Shown piece by piece: positions 48,078 to 56,324 of a stretch of 64,000 nucleotides of DNA. Numbering within the stretch: position 1 is the first letter of the stretch; the number at the start of each line of letters is the position of its first letter. Below the pieces are notes generated by a model that ran no database searches, was not told the origin of the DNA, and was given only the letters and a program-made list of their open reading frames with translations. Made by a program: the position numbers and the translations under genes. Origin of the DNA: Gemmataceae bacterium (lineage in GTDB: Bacteria; Planctomycetota; Planctomycetia; Gemmatales; Gemmataceae); the NCBI GenBank assembly GCA_901538445.1, contig LR594584.1, forward strand, positions 1,592,885 through 1,656,884. The letters are read 5' to 3'.

Positions 48078-48790
48078 TGCCCGAGAACCCCACCCCCGAC
48101 GACCTCCCGCACGACCTCCTCGCGGGCTACGCCGACGGCGAACTCGAGCCCGCCGACCGCGACGCCGTGCGCGAGTGGCTCGCCCGCGACCCGGCCGCGC
48201 GGGCCGAACTGGCTGCACAGCGAGCGCTCGGCCCCCACGCCCCGCTCTGGGAGCGGGCCGAGGCCCCGGAACCCTCGAGCGCCGCGTGGGCCGCCGTGCG
48301 CCGCGGCATCGAGGACCGGCTGAACCCCGCCGCGCCGCGGGCCGGGTCGCCGGGCCGGTTCCGGACCGCCGCCTGGGTCGTCGGTGCGCTCGCCGCCTCT
48401 GCCGTGGCCGCGTCCGTCGCGTGGGTCGCGCTCGTGCCGGGGGCGAAGCTGCCGCCGGCCGAGGGCGGGGCCGCGCCCCGCGAGGTCGCCCGGGCCGGCC
48501 CCGAGCGCGCCCCGGCCCCGCGTGCGGTGCTGACCTCCGACCCGCTCGCCGAGTACGCCGTCCTCCCGGTCGCGTCCGACGACGAGGTGAGCCTCGAACG
48601 GGTGCCCGACACCCGCGCCGGCTGGCTCCCGATCGGCCGGCACCCGCTCCCCGAGGAACTCGCTCTGGCCACCGCCGACGAGGTCCACTGGCCCGCGTTC
48701 GACCTCACCCCGGTGTGGCCGGCGGGCGGCCCGAAGGTACCGACCACCCCCGACCACGAGCCCATTATCTTCGCCGCAAAGCCCAGGTGA
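48074..48790 (+). CDS. Membrane-bound anti-sigma factor
   Basis: A 238-residue protein coupled to the sigma factor by an ATGA overlap. Residues about 1-60 form a helical anti-sigma domain (DLLAGYADGELEPADRDAVREWLARDPAARAELAAQR) without the zinc Cys-His set. One membrane helix (AAWVVGALAASAVAASVAWVAL) lies at about 105-125, and a periplasmic Pro-rich part follows. The arrangement is typical for an anti-sigma factor that holds the sigma factor at the membrane. Followed four bases later by an exported small protein. Confidence 0.85.
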   Translation: MMPENPTPDDLPHDLLAGYADGELEPADRDAVREWLARDPAARAELAAQRALGPHAPLWERAEAPEPSSAAWAAVRRGIEDRLNPAAPRAGSPGRFRTAAWVVGALAASAVAASVAWVALVPGAKLPPAEGGAAPREVARAGPERAPAPRAVLTSDPLAEYAVLPVASDDEVSLERVPDTRAGWLPIGRHPLPEELALATADEVHWPAFDLTPVWPAGGPKVPTTPDHEPIIFAAKPR

Positions 48791-48794
48791 CCCC

Positions 48795-49256
48795 ATGACC
48801 GGTGCGCTCGCGCCGCTCCTCTTCCTCATCGCCGCCCCGCCGCCGGAAGAACCGGTGAAGGTGACCGTCGTCGTCATCCTCGCGACCGAAGCCAACGCCG
48901 ACGTCGACCCGAAGCTCGCCGCGCTGGCCGCCCAGGTCCAGAAGCGGGACAAGACGCTGACCGGGTTCCGCATCGCCGCGACCGAGGCAAAGTCGATCCC
49001 CGTCGGCGACTCGCACACCTTCGAACTGGTGGAGAAGGAGCAGTTGAAGGTGACCGTGACGCGGCCGAAGGACGCGAACGGCCGCATCTGCCTGACCATC
49101 CGCCCCCCGGGCGTGGACAACGTCACCTACGGGTGCGCGTGCGACAAGTTCTTCCCGGTCGTCACCCCGCACCGCACCAAGGCGGGCGAGGTGCTGATCG
49201 TCGCCGTGATGGCCAAGCCCTGCACCTCCGCGAAGCCGAAGGGCTGGCTGTGGTGA
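48795..49256 (+). CDS. Exported hypothetical protein of the sigma operon
   Basis: A 153-residue protein with a short N-terminal hydrophobic segment (MTGALAPLLFLIAAPPPEE). The rest is beta-rich: KVTVVVILATEANADVDPKLAALAAQVQK, HTFELVEKEQLKVTVTRP. A GCACDKFF segment provides two cysteines. Four bases after the anti-sigma gene, so almost certainly in the same operon as the sigma/anti-sigma pair. Perhaps an envelope protein whose state is sensed or a target of the sigma factor; the function is unknown. Confidence 0.7.
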   Translation: MTGALAPLLFLIAAPPPEEPVKVTVVVILATEANADVDPKLAALAAQVQKRDKTLTGFRIAATEAKSIPVGDSHTFELVEKEQLKVTVTRPKDANGRICLTIRPPGVDNVTYGCACDKFFPVVTPHRTKAGEVLIVAVMAKPCTSAKPKGWLW

Positions 49257-49269
49257 TCGAACTCTCTGA

Positions 49270-49344
49270 GGCGAGCGGCGGCTGTCAAGCCGCCGGTGGA
49301 CCACCGTGCCCGTCCCACCGGCGGCTTGACAGCCGCCGCTCGCC
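49270..49344. repeat. Intergenic inverted repeat, family A variant
   Basis: Perfect 30-base arms 49270-49299 and 49315-49344 around a 15-base loop, between convergent genes. The ends (GGCGAGCGGCG, CCGCCGGTG) match family A and the middle differs. Confidence 0.9.
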
Positions 49345-49355
49345 CCGAACGAACG

Positions 49356-50381
49356 CTACACCCCCTCTAACCCCCGCAGCACCTCCGCCACGCACGGCCC
49401 GAGCGCGTCGAGGTTGTACCCGCCCTCCTGGGTCACGACCGTCGGCAGCCCGAGTTCCCGCACGGCCGCGCCCATCTCGCGGAAGTACCCGGTCGGGAGC
49501 TTTAACCCGCCGATCGGGTCGGCCTCGTGCGCGTCGGCCCCGAACGGCAGCACCAGGAACGCCGGCGCGAACCGCCGCACCGCGTCGAGCGCTGTAGCCA
49601 GCGCCGGGCGGTACTCCTTCACGCCCGTGCCCGGCGGCAGCGGGACGTTCAGGTTCGCGCCGACCCCGGCCCCGGTGCCGGTCTCGTCGGCGTACCCGGA
49701 GAAGAACGGGTACAGCCCGGCCGGGTCGCCGTGGACCGACACGGTCAGCACGTCGCCGCGGTCGTAGAAGATGTGCTGCGCGCCGTTGCCGTGGTGGACA
49801 TCGAGGTCGAGGACCGCGACCCGGCCGAGCTTCGCGAGCCGCTCGGCGACCAGCGCCGCGTGGTTGAAGTAGCAGTACCCGCCGCACCGGTCGCGCTCGG
49901 CGTGGTGCCCCGGCGGCCGCGTCAGCACGTACACCTGCTTCGCGGTGCCGCTCGCGATCAACTCGGCGGCGTGCAACGCGGCGGACGCGCCGCCGAGCGC
50001 CGCGGCGAACGTGCCGCCGAGAACCGGGGTGTAGGTGTCGAAGCAGAACTGCCCGCGGAGCGCCCGGTTGCCGCCGGCCCGCGGGCTGGGGCCGTAGGGG
50101 AACACCGTCGGCCACTGCACCTTCGGCGTGCTGCCGCGCGAGCGGCGGATCTCCGCGGCGGTCTCGCGCAGGTACACGATGTACGCCGGGTCGTGGACCG
50201 ACGCGACCGCGTCCTCGGTGCAGACCGGCGGCTCCTCGAACGTGTGGCCGCCGGCCGCTTCCAGTGCGGTGCGGATCGCGGTGAGCCGCTCGGGCCGCTC
50301 GTAGCAGGGGATGACCTCGCCGTTCTCGATCTCGCCGGGGGGAACGTGCGCGTCTTGCTTGGGGTTCAGGATCACTCGCAT
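49356..50381 (-). CDS. Histone-deacetylase-family zinc hydrolase
   Basis: A 341-residue class II deacetylase-like enzyme, as in bacterial acetylpolyamine amidohydrolase and AcuC relatives. The catalytic features are visible: RPPGHHAERDRCGGYCYFNHAAL (His pair), VAVLDLDVHHGNGAQHIFY (zinc Asp and His), and LPFGADAHEADPIGG (zinc Asp). Removes acyl groups from lysine-like or polyamine substrates; the natural substrate here is unknown. No signal peptide. Divergent from a receiver protein, with 78 bases between starts. Confidence 0.92.
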   Translation of the reverse strand: MRVILNPKQDAHVPPGEIENGEVIPCYERPERLTAIRTALEAAGGHTFEEPPVCTEDAVASVHDPAYIVYLRETAAEIRRSRGSTPKVQWPTVFPYGPSPRAGGNRALRGQFCFDTYTPVLGGTFAAALGGASAALHAAELIASGTAKQVYVLTRPPGHHAERDRCGGYCYFNHAALVAERLAKLGRVAVLDLDVHHGNGAQHIFYDRGDVLTVSVHGDPAGLYPFFSGYADETGTGAGVGANLNVPLPPGTGVKEYRPALATALDAVRRFAPAFLVLPFGADAHEADPIGGLKLPTGYFREMGAAVRELGLPTVVTQEGGYNLDALGPCVAEVLRGLEGV

Positions 50382-50459
50382 GGGACAAGATTAGCTCCCG
50401 ATCCGGCGAGTGTCGCGACCGGCCCGCTATAATGCCCCCTTGCCGACCCGGAGTGACCC

Positions 50460-50888
50460 ATGCCGCGCATCCTGATCGCCGACGACAACGCCCCGAACGC
50501 CGACCTGCTCGAAGCGCACCTCGACGGCACCGGGCACGAGACCAAGATCGTGTACAACGGCGAGGACACCATCGCCGCCGCGAAGGCGTGGAAGCCGGAC
50601 CTGATCCTGCTCGACGTGATGATGCCGAAGATGAGCGGGTTCGAGGTGTGCCGGCGGCTCCGGTCCGACCCGGCCACGAAGGACGTCGCGGTGCTGATGG
50701 TGACGGCGCTCGACCAGGCCAACGACGTCGAGACCGCGGTCGAGACCGGCACCGACGACTTCCTGACCAAGCCCATCAACAAGACCGAGCTGCTGCTCCG
50801 CGTCCGGGCGATGCTGGAGAGCCGCGACAAGCCGAACGAGCTGGAGCGCGAACTCGCGTACATCGGCCGCGTCCAGGCCGGGCTGTAG
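50460..50888 (+). CDS. Single-domain response regulator (CheY-like)
   Basis: A 142-residue protein that is almost entirely one receiver domain. Acidic pocket D8/D9, phospho-acceptor D52 (LILLDVMMP), conserved T (LMVTALD) and K (LTKPINK) are all present. A short tail ends in RELAYIGRVQAGL. No output domain, so it acts by binding a partner or a phosphorelay; no histidine kinase is adjacent. Starts ATG 50460 after a GGAG site. Confidence 0.93.
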   Translation: MPRILIADDNAPNADLLEAHLDGTGHETKIVYNGEDTIAAAKAWKPDLILLDVMMPKMSGFEVCRRLRSDPATKDVAVLMVTALDQANDVETAVETGTDDFLTKPINKTELLLRVRAMLESRDKPNELERELAYIGRVQAGL

Positions 50889-50901
50889 GGCCGACGCGTC
50901 T

Positions 50902-50952
50902 GGCGAGCCGCCACCAAAATCCCACCCGGGGGGCTCACGCCCCCCGCTCGCC
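50902..50952. repeat. Degenerate intergenic repeat
   Basis: Ends GGCGAGC (50902-50908) and GCTCGCC (50946-50952) are inverse copies and a GGGGGGCTCACGCCCCCC hairpin lies inside. It looks like a decayed or single-arm version of the longer repeats in this window. Just upstream of the methyltransferase start. Confidence 0.5.
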
Positions 50953-50967
50953 GTTCATGGAGACCGC

Positions 50968-52155
50968 ATGGCCCCGAAGGTTGTCGTGAAGCCCAAGCGG
51001 GCGCAGCCGTTCTACGCCCGGCACCCGTGGGTGTTCGCCGGGGCCATCGACCGCGTCGAGGGCGAGCCGGCCGACGGGGCCGAGGTCGATCTCGTGTCGC
51101 ACGCCGACAAGTTCATCGCCCGCGGGCTGTACAACGCGAAGTCGAAGATCCAGGTGCGGCTCTACAACTGGGAGCCCGACGCGCCGCTCGACCGGGCGTT
51201 CTTCCACGGCCGCGTCGAGCGCGCCGTGCGGCTCCGCCACGACGTCCTGAAGCTCAACGGCCCGGACGCCGGCTACCGCGTGGTGTTCAGCGAGTCCGAC
51301 TTCCTCACGGGCATGGTCGTCGATAAGTACGCCGACTGGCTCACGGTGCAGTTCACCGCCCTGGGGCTCGCGCAGCGCCGCGAGGAGATCGTGGGCGTGC
51401 TGTGCGAGCACCTCAAGCCCCGCGGCGTGTACCTCCGCACCGAGAAGGGGATCGGCAAGCTCGAAGGGATCGAGTTGCAGGACGGGCTGCTGTGGGGCGA
51501 GCCGCCGCCGGCCGACCTGAGCATCCAGGAGAACGGCCTGCGCATCTTCGTGAACCTCGCCGAGGGCCAGAAGACCGGGTACTACCTCGACCAGCGCGAC
51601 AACCGCGCCGCGGTCGCGAAGCTGTGCCCCGGCAAGCGCGTCCTCGATGCGTTCTGCTACAGCGGCGGGTTCGGGCTGTACGCGGCGAAGGCCGGGGCCG
51701 CGGAAGTCCTCGGCGTCGACGGCTCCGAGCCGGCGCTGGAGCTGGCCCGCCGCAACGCCGCGGCGAACGACCTGGCCAACATCGCGTTCGACTGCGAGGA
51801 CGTGTTCAAGCACCTGGAGAAGATGGTCGCGGTGCGGCGGCAGTTCGACGTGGTGGTGCTCGACCCGCCGAAGTTCGCCCGCAACCGGGCCGCGGTCCCC
51901 GACGCGATCAAGGGCTACCGCCGGCTGCACCAGCTCGCGCTGAAGCTGCTCGCGAAGGACGGCGTGCTCGTGTCGTGCTGCTGCACCGGGCTGATCGCGA
52001 TGAGCGACCTGGAAGACCTGATCGCCCAGGTCGCGACCGAGGCCCGCCGCGACCTGCAGATCTTCGAGCGCCGCGGGCCGGCCGCGGACCACCCGGTCGC
52101 CGCGTCGTGCCGCGAGTCCGGCTACCTGAAGTGCGTCGTCAGCCGCGCGTGCTGA
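50968..52155 (+). CDS. RlmI-like class I rRNA methyltransferase
   Basis: A 395-residue enzyme. N-terminal PUA-like domain (KRAQPFYARHPWVFAGAIDRVEG), a linker with NLAEGQKTGYYLDQRDNR, then the Rossmann-fold methyltransferase with AdoMet-binding VLDAFCYSGGFGLYAAKAGAAEVLGVDGS and catalytic VVVLDPPKFA motif. This matches the RlmI family, which methylates a cytosine of 23S rRNA at C5. The exact target is inferred from the family. The 3' end overlaps the convergent DoxX gene by 17 bases. Confidence 0.88.
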   Translation: MAPKVVVKPKRAQPFYARHPWVFAGAIDRVEGEPADGAEVDLVSHADKFIARGLYNAKSKIQVRLYNWEPDAPLDRAFFHGRVERAVRLRHDVLKLNGPDAGYRVVFSESDFLTGMVVDKYADWLTVQFTALGLAQRREEIVGVLCEHLKPRGVYLRTEKGIGKLEGIELQDGLLWGEPPPADLSIQENGLRIFVNLAEGQKTGYYLDQRDNRAAVAKLCPGKRVLDAFCYSGGFGLYAAKAGAAEVLGVDGSEPALELARRNAAANDLANIAFDCEDVFKHLEKMVAVRRQFDVVVLDPPKFARNRAAVPDAIKGYRRLHQLALKLLAKDGVLVSCCCTGLIAMSDLEDLIAQVATEARRDLQIFERRGPAADHPVAASCRESGYLKCVVSRAC

Positions 52156-52555
52156 GCCGACCGTCTTCACCCCTTCGGGGTGAAGGCAGAGCGTCGTCGG
52201 GCCACGTGTACCGGTACGCCCACCAGATGAGCACGGCTTGCAGCGGGAGCCGCAGCAGGTGCAGCAGCGGCGGGGCCGGGAGCAGTTCCTGGTGCTGGTA
52301 CAGGTAGACGTTCGCCGGGAACACCGCGACCAGCAGCGCGACCAGCCCCCACGCGGCGAACCGGCGCGTCCGCGGGACCACGAGCAGCACGCCGAGCGCG
52401 ATCTCACAGACGCCGCTGACCGCGACGAGGGCGGCGGGCCACGGCAGGTACGGCGGCACGATGCTTTCGTACCGGTCGGGGCGAACGAAGTGCATCACGC
52501 CGGCCAGGACCATGCCCGCCGCGAGGAGCCACCGGGGAACCGCCTTCCAGGTCAT
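52139..52555 (-). CDS. DoxX-family membrane protein
   Basis: A 138-residue protein with four predicted membrane helices: WLLAAGMVLAGVMHFVRP, LVAVSGVCEIALGVLLVVP, WGLVALLVAVFPANVYLY and LRLPLQAVLIWWAYRY. The pattern MHFVRPDRYESIVPPYLPWP is characteristic of the small DoxX/YkgB-like family. Function unknown, sometimes linked with respiration or thiol stress. The last codons overlap the convergent methyltransferase gene and contain a hairpin (52165-52185) that could end transcription from the other side. Confidence 0.85.
   Translation of the reverse strand: MTWKAVPRWLLAAGMVLAGVMHFVRPDRYESIVPPYLPWPAALVAVSGVCEIALGVLLVVPRTRRFAAWGLVALLVAVFPANVYLYQHQELLPAPPLLHLLRLPLQAVLIWWAYRYTWPDDALPSPRRGEDGRLSTRG
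52165..52185. terminator. Hairpin within the 3' overlap
   Basis: A 9-bp perfect stem (CTTCACCCC with GGGGTGAAG) and 3-base loop, 10 bases after the methyltransferase stop and inside the DoxX coding region. Confidence 0.45.
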
Positions 52556-52764
52556 GTCGCCGCTCCGTTCCGGGGCCCGCACCGCCGCATTTTTCTGCGG
52601 AACCGTGTCTGCCGCCGCGAGTTCCGGGGTTCCACTCGGTAGAACGAACCGGAGCCCCGGAGGGTGCCGCCGCGGGCCAGCGCCCCACTCTACACCACTG
52701 GCGAGCCGGGCACCGAAGTTCCGACAGTGGCGACGCGCGTGATTCGAACCCGACGGAGCGGCCC

Positions 52765-53349
52765 GTGACGCGGCCCCCCGACGCCCCGGCCACCACGCCC
52801 GAGGCCGACCGCATCGTGCGAGCGGTCCTCGCCGGGGACACGCGCGCGTTCGCGGACCTGGTCCGCATGTACGAGCCGGACCTGTGGCGGATCGCCGCGG
52901 CGCTGCTCCGGGACCGCAGCGCGACCGAGAACCTCGTGCAGCAGGCGTTCATCGACGCCTACACGCACCTAGACCAGTACCGCCCGGGGACCGACTTCGG
53001 CGCGTGGGTCCGCACGGTCGCCCGGAACCGGCTCCGCAAGGAACTGCGGACCGCGTCCCGCGAGGACCGGCGGCTGGCCGCGTACCGCGAGCAACTGGCC
53101 GCCCGGCTCCGGGCCGAGGCCGACGACCCCGGGGGCGACGCCGACCTGTACCTCGCGGCCCTCCGCGAGTGCCGCGGCCAGCTCCCCGCCGCCGACGCGG
53201 CCGTCATCGCGATGCGGTACGAGAAGGGGCTGGGGTTCGACGCGATCGCCGCCCGCCGGGGCCAGTCGCCCGAGGCCGTTCAGCGCATGGTGTCCCGCAT
53301 CCGGTTCCGCCTCCGGGCCTGCATCGAGGGGAAGTTGAGCCCGCCATGA
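52765..53349 (+). CDS. ECF-type RNA polymerase sigma factor
   Basis: A 194-residue ECF sigma factor. Region 2: AFADLVRMYEPDLWRIAAALLRDRSATENLVQQAFIDAYTHLDQYRPGTDFGAWVRTVARNRLRKELR. Region 4: LPAADAAVIAMRYEKGLGFDAIAARRGQSPEAVQRMVSRIRFRLRACI. Start GTG 52765 with GGAG upstream. Its stop overlaps the next start (ATGA at 53346-53349), so it is coupled to a FecR-WD40 anti-sigma-like gene. The linked protein is the probable regulator. Confidence 0.92.
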   Translation: MTRPPDAPATTPEADRIVRAVLAGDTRAFADLVRMYEPDLWRIAAALLRDRSATENLVQQAFIDAYTHLDQYRPGTDFGAWVRTVARNRLRKELRTASREDRRLAAYREQLAARLRAEADDPGGDADLYLAALRECRGQLPAADAAVIAMRYEKGLGFDAIAARRGQSPEAVQRMVSRIRFRLRACIEGKLSPP

Positions 53350-55190
53350 CCCGCACCGACGACCTCACCGCCCGGCTCCTCGACGGCACCCTGACGGACG
53401 CCGAGGCGGCCGAACTCGAAGCCCTGGTCGCCGCCGACCCGGCGGCCCGCGCCGCGCACCTCGCCGCGCTGACGCTGGAAGCCGCCCTCCGCGGGCTCCG
53501 CACCGACTTCGACCCCGCGTTCGCCCGCGACACCGCGGCCCGGATCGAGGCCGACCGGGGCGAGCGGGTCGCGGCCGGGGTGCTGGCCGAGATCGCCGCG
53601 CGGCCGGCCCCGGCGTGGGACCGCCGCCCCGCTCGGCGCAGTGCCCGGTGGGCCGCGCTCGCCGCGCTCGCGGCCGCCGTGCTGGTCGGCGCGTGGGTCG
53701 CGATCCGCCCCGCGGACGGCCCGGCCCCGGTCCCCGCCCCGCTCGTGCCCGAGGTCGCCCGGATCACGCTGCTGTCCGGGTCCGTCGAGGTGGTCGAATC
53801 GGGCGAGGTGCTGGGGGCCGGCGCGGCGCTCGCCGCCGGCCAGACGATCCGCACTGTCGGGGACGAGAGCGCCGCGGTCGTCGAGTTCGCGGACCGGACC
53901 CGGCTCGAACTGCACGCCGACACCGAGGTGCGGCTCACGGCCGGCGGCGACAGCGCCGACGCGCCGCGGAAGGTGTACCTCGTCCACGGGCAGGTGAGCG
54001 CGGTCGTCGGCAGCGGCGAAACGGTGGTCAGCACCGGGGCCGCGGACGCCGTCGCCCGCAGCGGCGCGTTCTCGATGTGCGCCAGCGGGCCGACCTCGGC
54101 GCGGGTCGAGTCGCGGGACGGCGACGTGCAGGTGATGCGCGGCGAGCCGGGCGAGGCGGCCGCGCCCGTGGCCCTCGGGCCGGGCCGGGCCGCGTTCGTC
54201 CGGGACGAGGCCGCGCCCATCACCGTCGAGCCCGCGCTGCGGCCGCACACGGTCCCCCGCGACGTACTCGACTTCCGCGGCGCGTACACCGTCGCGTTCA
54301 CCCCGGACGGCCGCGAGGTGTGGGCCGCGTCGGCGAAGCAACTGGTCCGGTGGCGGGTCGGCCCCGGGGCCGCCGAGCCGCGGGTGGCCCGCGACCTGTA
54401 CCTGACCCCGAACGGCAACGACGGGCACTTCGGCATCCTCACCCCGGACCGCGGCACCCTCGTGAGCTGCGCCGTGGACGACCGGCAGGACCGCGTCCTG
54501 GTGCGGAGCCTCCCGTCGGGCACCGTGCGGGCCGCGCTCCCGGTGCGGGTGACCGAGTTGCGGTTTGCGTGCGCCGCCCCGGACGGCGCGTGGTTCGCGG
54601 CCGTCTTCCAGAAGCCGACCCGCCGGCTCCGGGTGTGGGACGCGGGCACCGGCCGCGAGCGGTTCGCCCTCGACTGGGAGGGGTACACCGCGGCCGCCAC
54701 GCCCGACGGCCGGCTCCTCGCGGTGGACGTCACCGACCACCGGCGGTCGACCAAGAACATGGTCGCGTTCCTCGACCCCGCGACCGGGGAGCGGGCGTTC
54801 GACCTGCCCACCGCCCGCAAGGCCGTGACCGCGATGGCGTTCACCCGCGACGGCCGGTACATGGCCGCGGGCACCAACGGCGCGGTTCAGGTCTGGGACG
54901 TCCCCGAGCGGAAGCTGGTGCGGACCATCGAGGGGTTCGAGCGGAGCGTCTCCGCACTCGCGTTCTCGCCCGACGGGGCGCTCGTCGCCGCCGGAATGGG
55001 CGACGGGCAGGCGTGGGTGTGGTCCGCGGCGACCGGCCGCCGGGTGCAGGTCATCGAGACCGGCGAGCGCGGCGTGCGGTCGCTGGTGTTCAGCCCGGAC
55101 GGGAAGTCGCTCGCGGCGGCGACCAGCCGCGCCCCGGTCACGCTCTGGGACGTGGCCCCCGAGCCCGCCGACGGCCCGCCGGGGCTGTGA
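53346..55190 (+). CDS. FecR-type anti-sigma protein fused to WD40 propeller
   Basis: A 614-residue membrane protein. Residues 1-90 form a helical anti-sigma-like region (LTARLLDGTLTDAEAAELEALVAADPAARAAHLAAL). One membrane helix lies at about 98-115 (WAALAALAAAVLVGAWVA). Next is a FecR domain (about 130-290; GQTIRTVGDESAAVVEFADRTRLELHADTEVRL). The C-terminal 300 residues are a WD40-like propeller (VAFTPDGREVWAAS, LAFSPDGALVAAGM, LVFSPDGKSLAAAT). Coupled to the preceding ECF sigma factor, which it probably holds inactive until the propeller or FecR part senses a signal. This role is inferred from architecture. Confidence 0.9.
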   Translation: MTRTDDLTARLLDGTLTDAEAAELEALVAADPAARAAHLAALTLEAALRGLRTDFDPAFARDTAARIEADRGERVAAGVLAEIAARPAPAWDRRPARRSARWAALAALAAAVLVGAWVAIRPADGPAPVPAPLVPEVARITLLSGSVEVVESGEVLGAGAALAAGQTIRTVGDESAAVVEFADRTRLELHADTEVRLTAGGDSADAPRKVYLVHGQVSAVVGSGETVVSTGAADAVARSGAFSMCASGPTSARVESRDGDVQVMRGEPGEAAAPVALGPGRAAFVRDEAAPITVEPALRPHTVPRDVLDFRGAYTVAFTPDGREVWAASAKQLVRWRVGPGAAEPRVARDLYLTPNGNDGHFGILTPDRGTLVSCAVDDRQDRVLVRSLPSGTVRAALPVRVTELRFACAAPDGAWFAAVFQKPTRRLRVWDAGTGRERFALDWEGYTAAATPDGRLLAVDVTDHRRSTKNMVAFLDPATGERAFDLPTARKAVTAMAFTRDGRYMAAGTNGAVQVWDVPERKLVRTIEGFERSVSALAFSPDGALVAAGMGDGQAWVWSAATGRRVQVIETGERGVRSLVFSPDGKSLAAATSRAPVTLWDVAPEPADGPPGL

Positions 55191-55315
55191 CGCGGGAGGG
55201 GGCAGGATGTGTGGAGGTGTTGGGTGAGGGCGGCCACTCGAACCTCACATCAACCACGCGGCCCCTCCCCCAGGGCGACGCGGTGTTTCACAGTGGGTGG
55301 TTGGGGTTGTGAAGC

Positions 55316-55393
55316 CACCCCCTCGCTGGCGCTCGGGGTTCGCCAAGACGCTGTCCAACTTCCTGGCGAACCCCGAGCGCCAGCGAGGGGGTG
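55316..55393. repeat. Intergenic inverted repeat, family C-like
   Basis: Perfect 30-base arms 55316-55345 and 55364-55393 (core CCCTCGCTGGCGCTCGGGG) around an 18-base loop. Lies in the 257-bp gap between convergent genes, otherwise without a gene. Confidence 0.9.
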
Positions 55394-55447
55394 ACGCGGA
55401 CCCAGATTCAATCTCTGCGTAGCCCTGGCCCCTCCCCCCTCTCCTCC

Positions 55448-56206
55448 TCACGGCTTCGCGGCCTTGGGCTTCTCCTTCGCCTCCCAGATGTGCGCCATCA
55501 GTTCGTAGACCTCCAGTTCCGACTCCTTTAACTCGCCGCGGTTGAACGGGTAGAAGTCGTTCGCGCCGAAGTAGCTCTCGGTCATCTCCGCGAAGAACTC
55601 CTTGTGGTTCGTGAGCGCGTAGTGCTTCGTGCGGTTCCCGTTCCACAGCATCGTCTTCTCCCCGCGGCCGCTCTTCTTGTAGTTCTCGAACGCCTCCTTC
55701 ACCCGCGGCTCCTCGAACCCGAGCACCTGGTCGTGGTACGCGTGGGCCAACTCGTGCAGGATCACGAACGGCATCTCGCTCACGTTCCGGCGCGTGGCCA
55801 CGTCGGCGGCGCACGGCAGGTGTACGCACTTCGCCAGCTCCGGCGAGTACCCGTTGTCCTTGAGCCACCCGGCGCTCGGGTGGTACTGCATCGGCTTGAG
55901 CTTGCCGTGCGTCAGGTCGAGGACGATCGGGACCGCCTGGAGCTTCTTCACCTTGTCGGCCGGGACGACGATCTTGACCTCGGCGAGCTTCGCTTCGAGG
56001 AACCGCAGCGCCTTCTTGCCCACCTCGACGTTCGGCTCCCTCAGGAGCCGGTCGTCCACCCGCACCGTCCACCCCTCGATGTCGCGGTCGGTGCGCGACG
56101 TCGGCTTGGCCGGTTCGGTGGCGTCCTTCCCGCCCTTCTCGTCGGCCGCCGCGAACCCGCCCGCAACCCACAGACACGCGCCGGCCGCCAGGATGAACCG
56201 GGACAT
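55448..56206 (-). CDS. Exported zinc-metallopeptidase-like protein
   Basis: A 252-residue protein with signal peptide MSRFILAAGACLWVAGGFAAAD. It contains the zinc motif H151-E152-L-A-H155 (ILHELAHAYH) followed 50 residues later by E204/E207/E210 (HKEFFAEMTESYFG), the gluzincin spacing seen in anthrax-lethal-factor-like and related peptidases. The central part has LDLTHGKLKPMQYHPSAGWL. Likely an exported or periplasmic metallopeptidase of unknown substrate. Divergent from the AraC gene with about 118 bases between. An upstream in-frame extension lacks coding character, so ATG 56206 is used. Confidence 0.82.
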   Translation of the reverse strand: MSRFILAAGACLWVAGGFAAADEKGGKDATEPAKPTSRTDRDIEGWTVRVDDRLLREPNVEVGKKALRFLEAKLAEVKIVVPADKVKKLQAVPIVLDLTHGKLKPMQYHPSAGWLKDNGYSPELAKCVHLPCAADVATRRNVSEMPFVILHELAHAYHDQVLGFEEPRVKEAFENYKKSGRGEKTMLWNGNRTKHYALTNHKEFFAEMTESYFGANDFYPFNRGELKESELEVYELMAHIWEAKEKPKAAKP

Positions 56207-56324
56207 CGCTTCGCCCTCGTGGTTTCGAGATATAACGACGATGCTACCCCCGCGGCCGCGGCCGCTCTTGTCGGTTCCGCGAGCGGCCGCTGGAATCCGC
56301 GCACACCCCCGCCCGGGTGCCCCC

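Noticed and set aside
52730-52765. tRNA-like T-loop on the minus strand (GGGTTCGAATC)
   Set aside because: The T-stem bases do not pair and no acceptor, D or anticodon arm can be found around it. It is a chance match just before a sigma-factor start.
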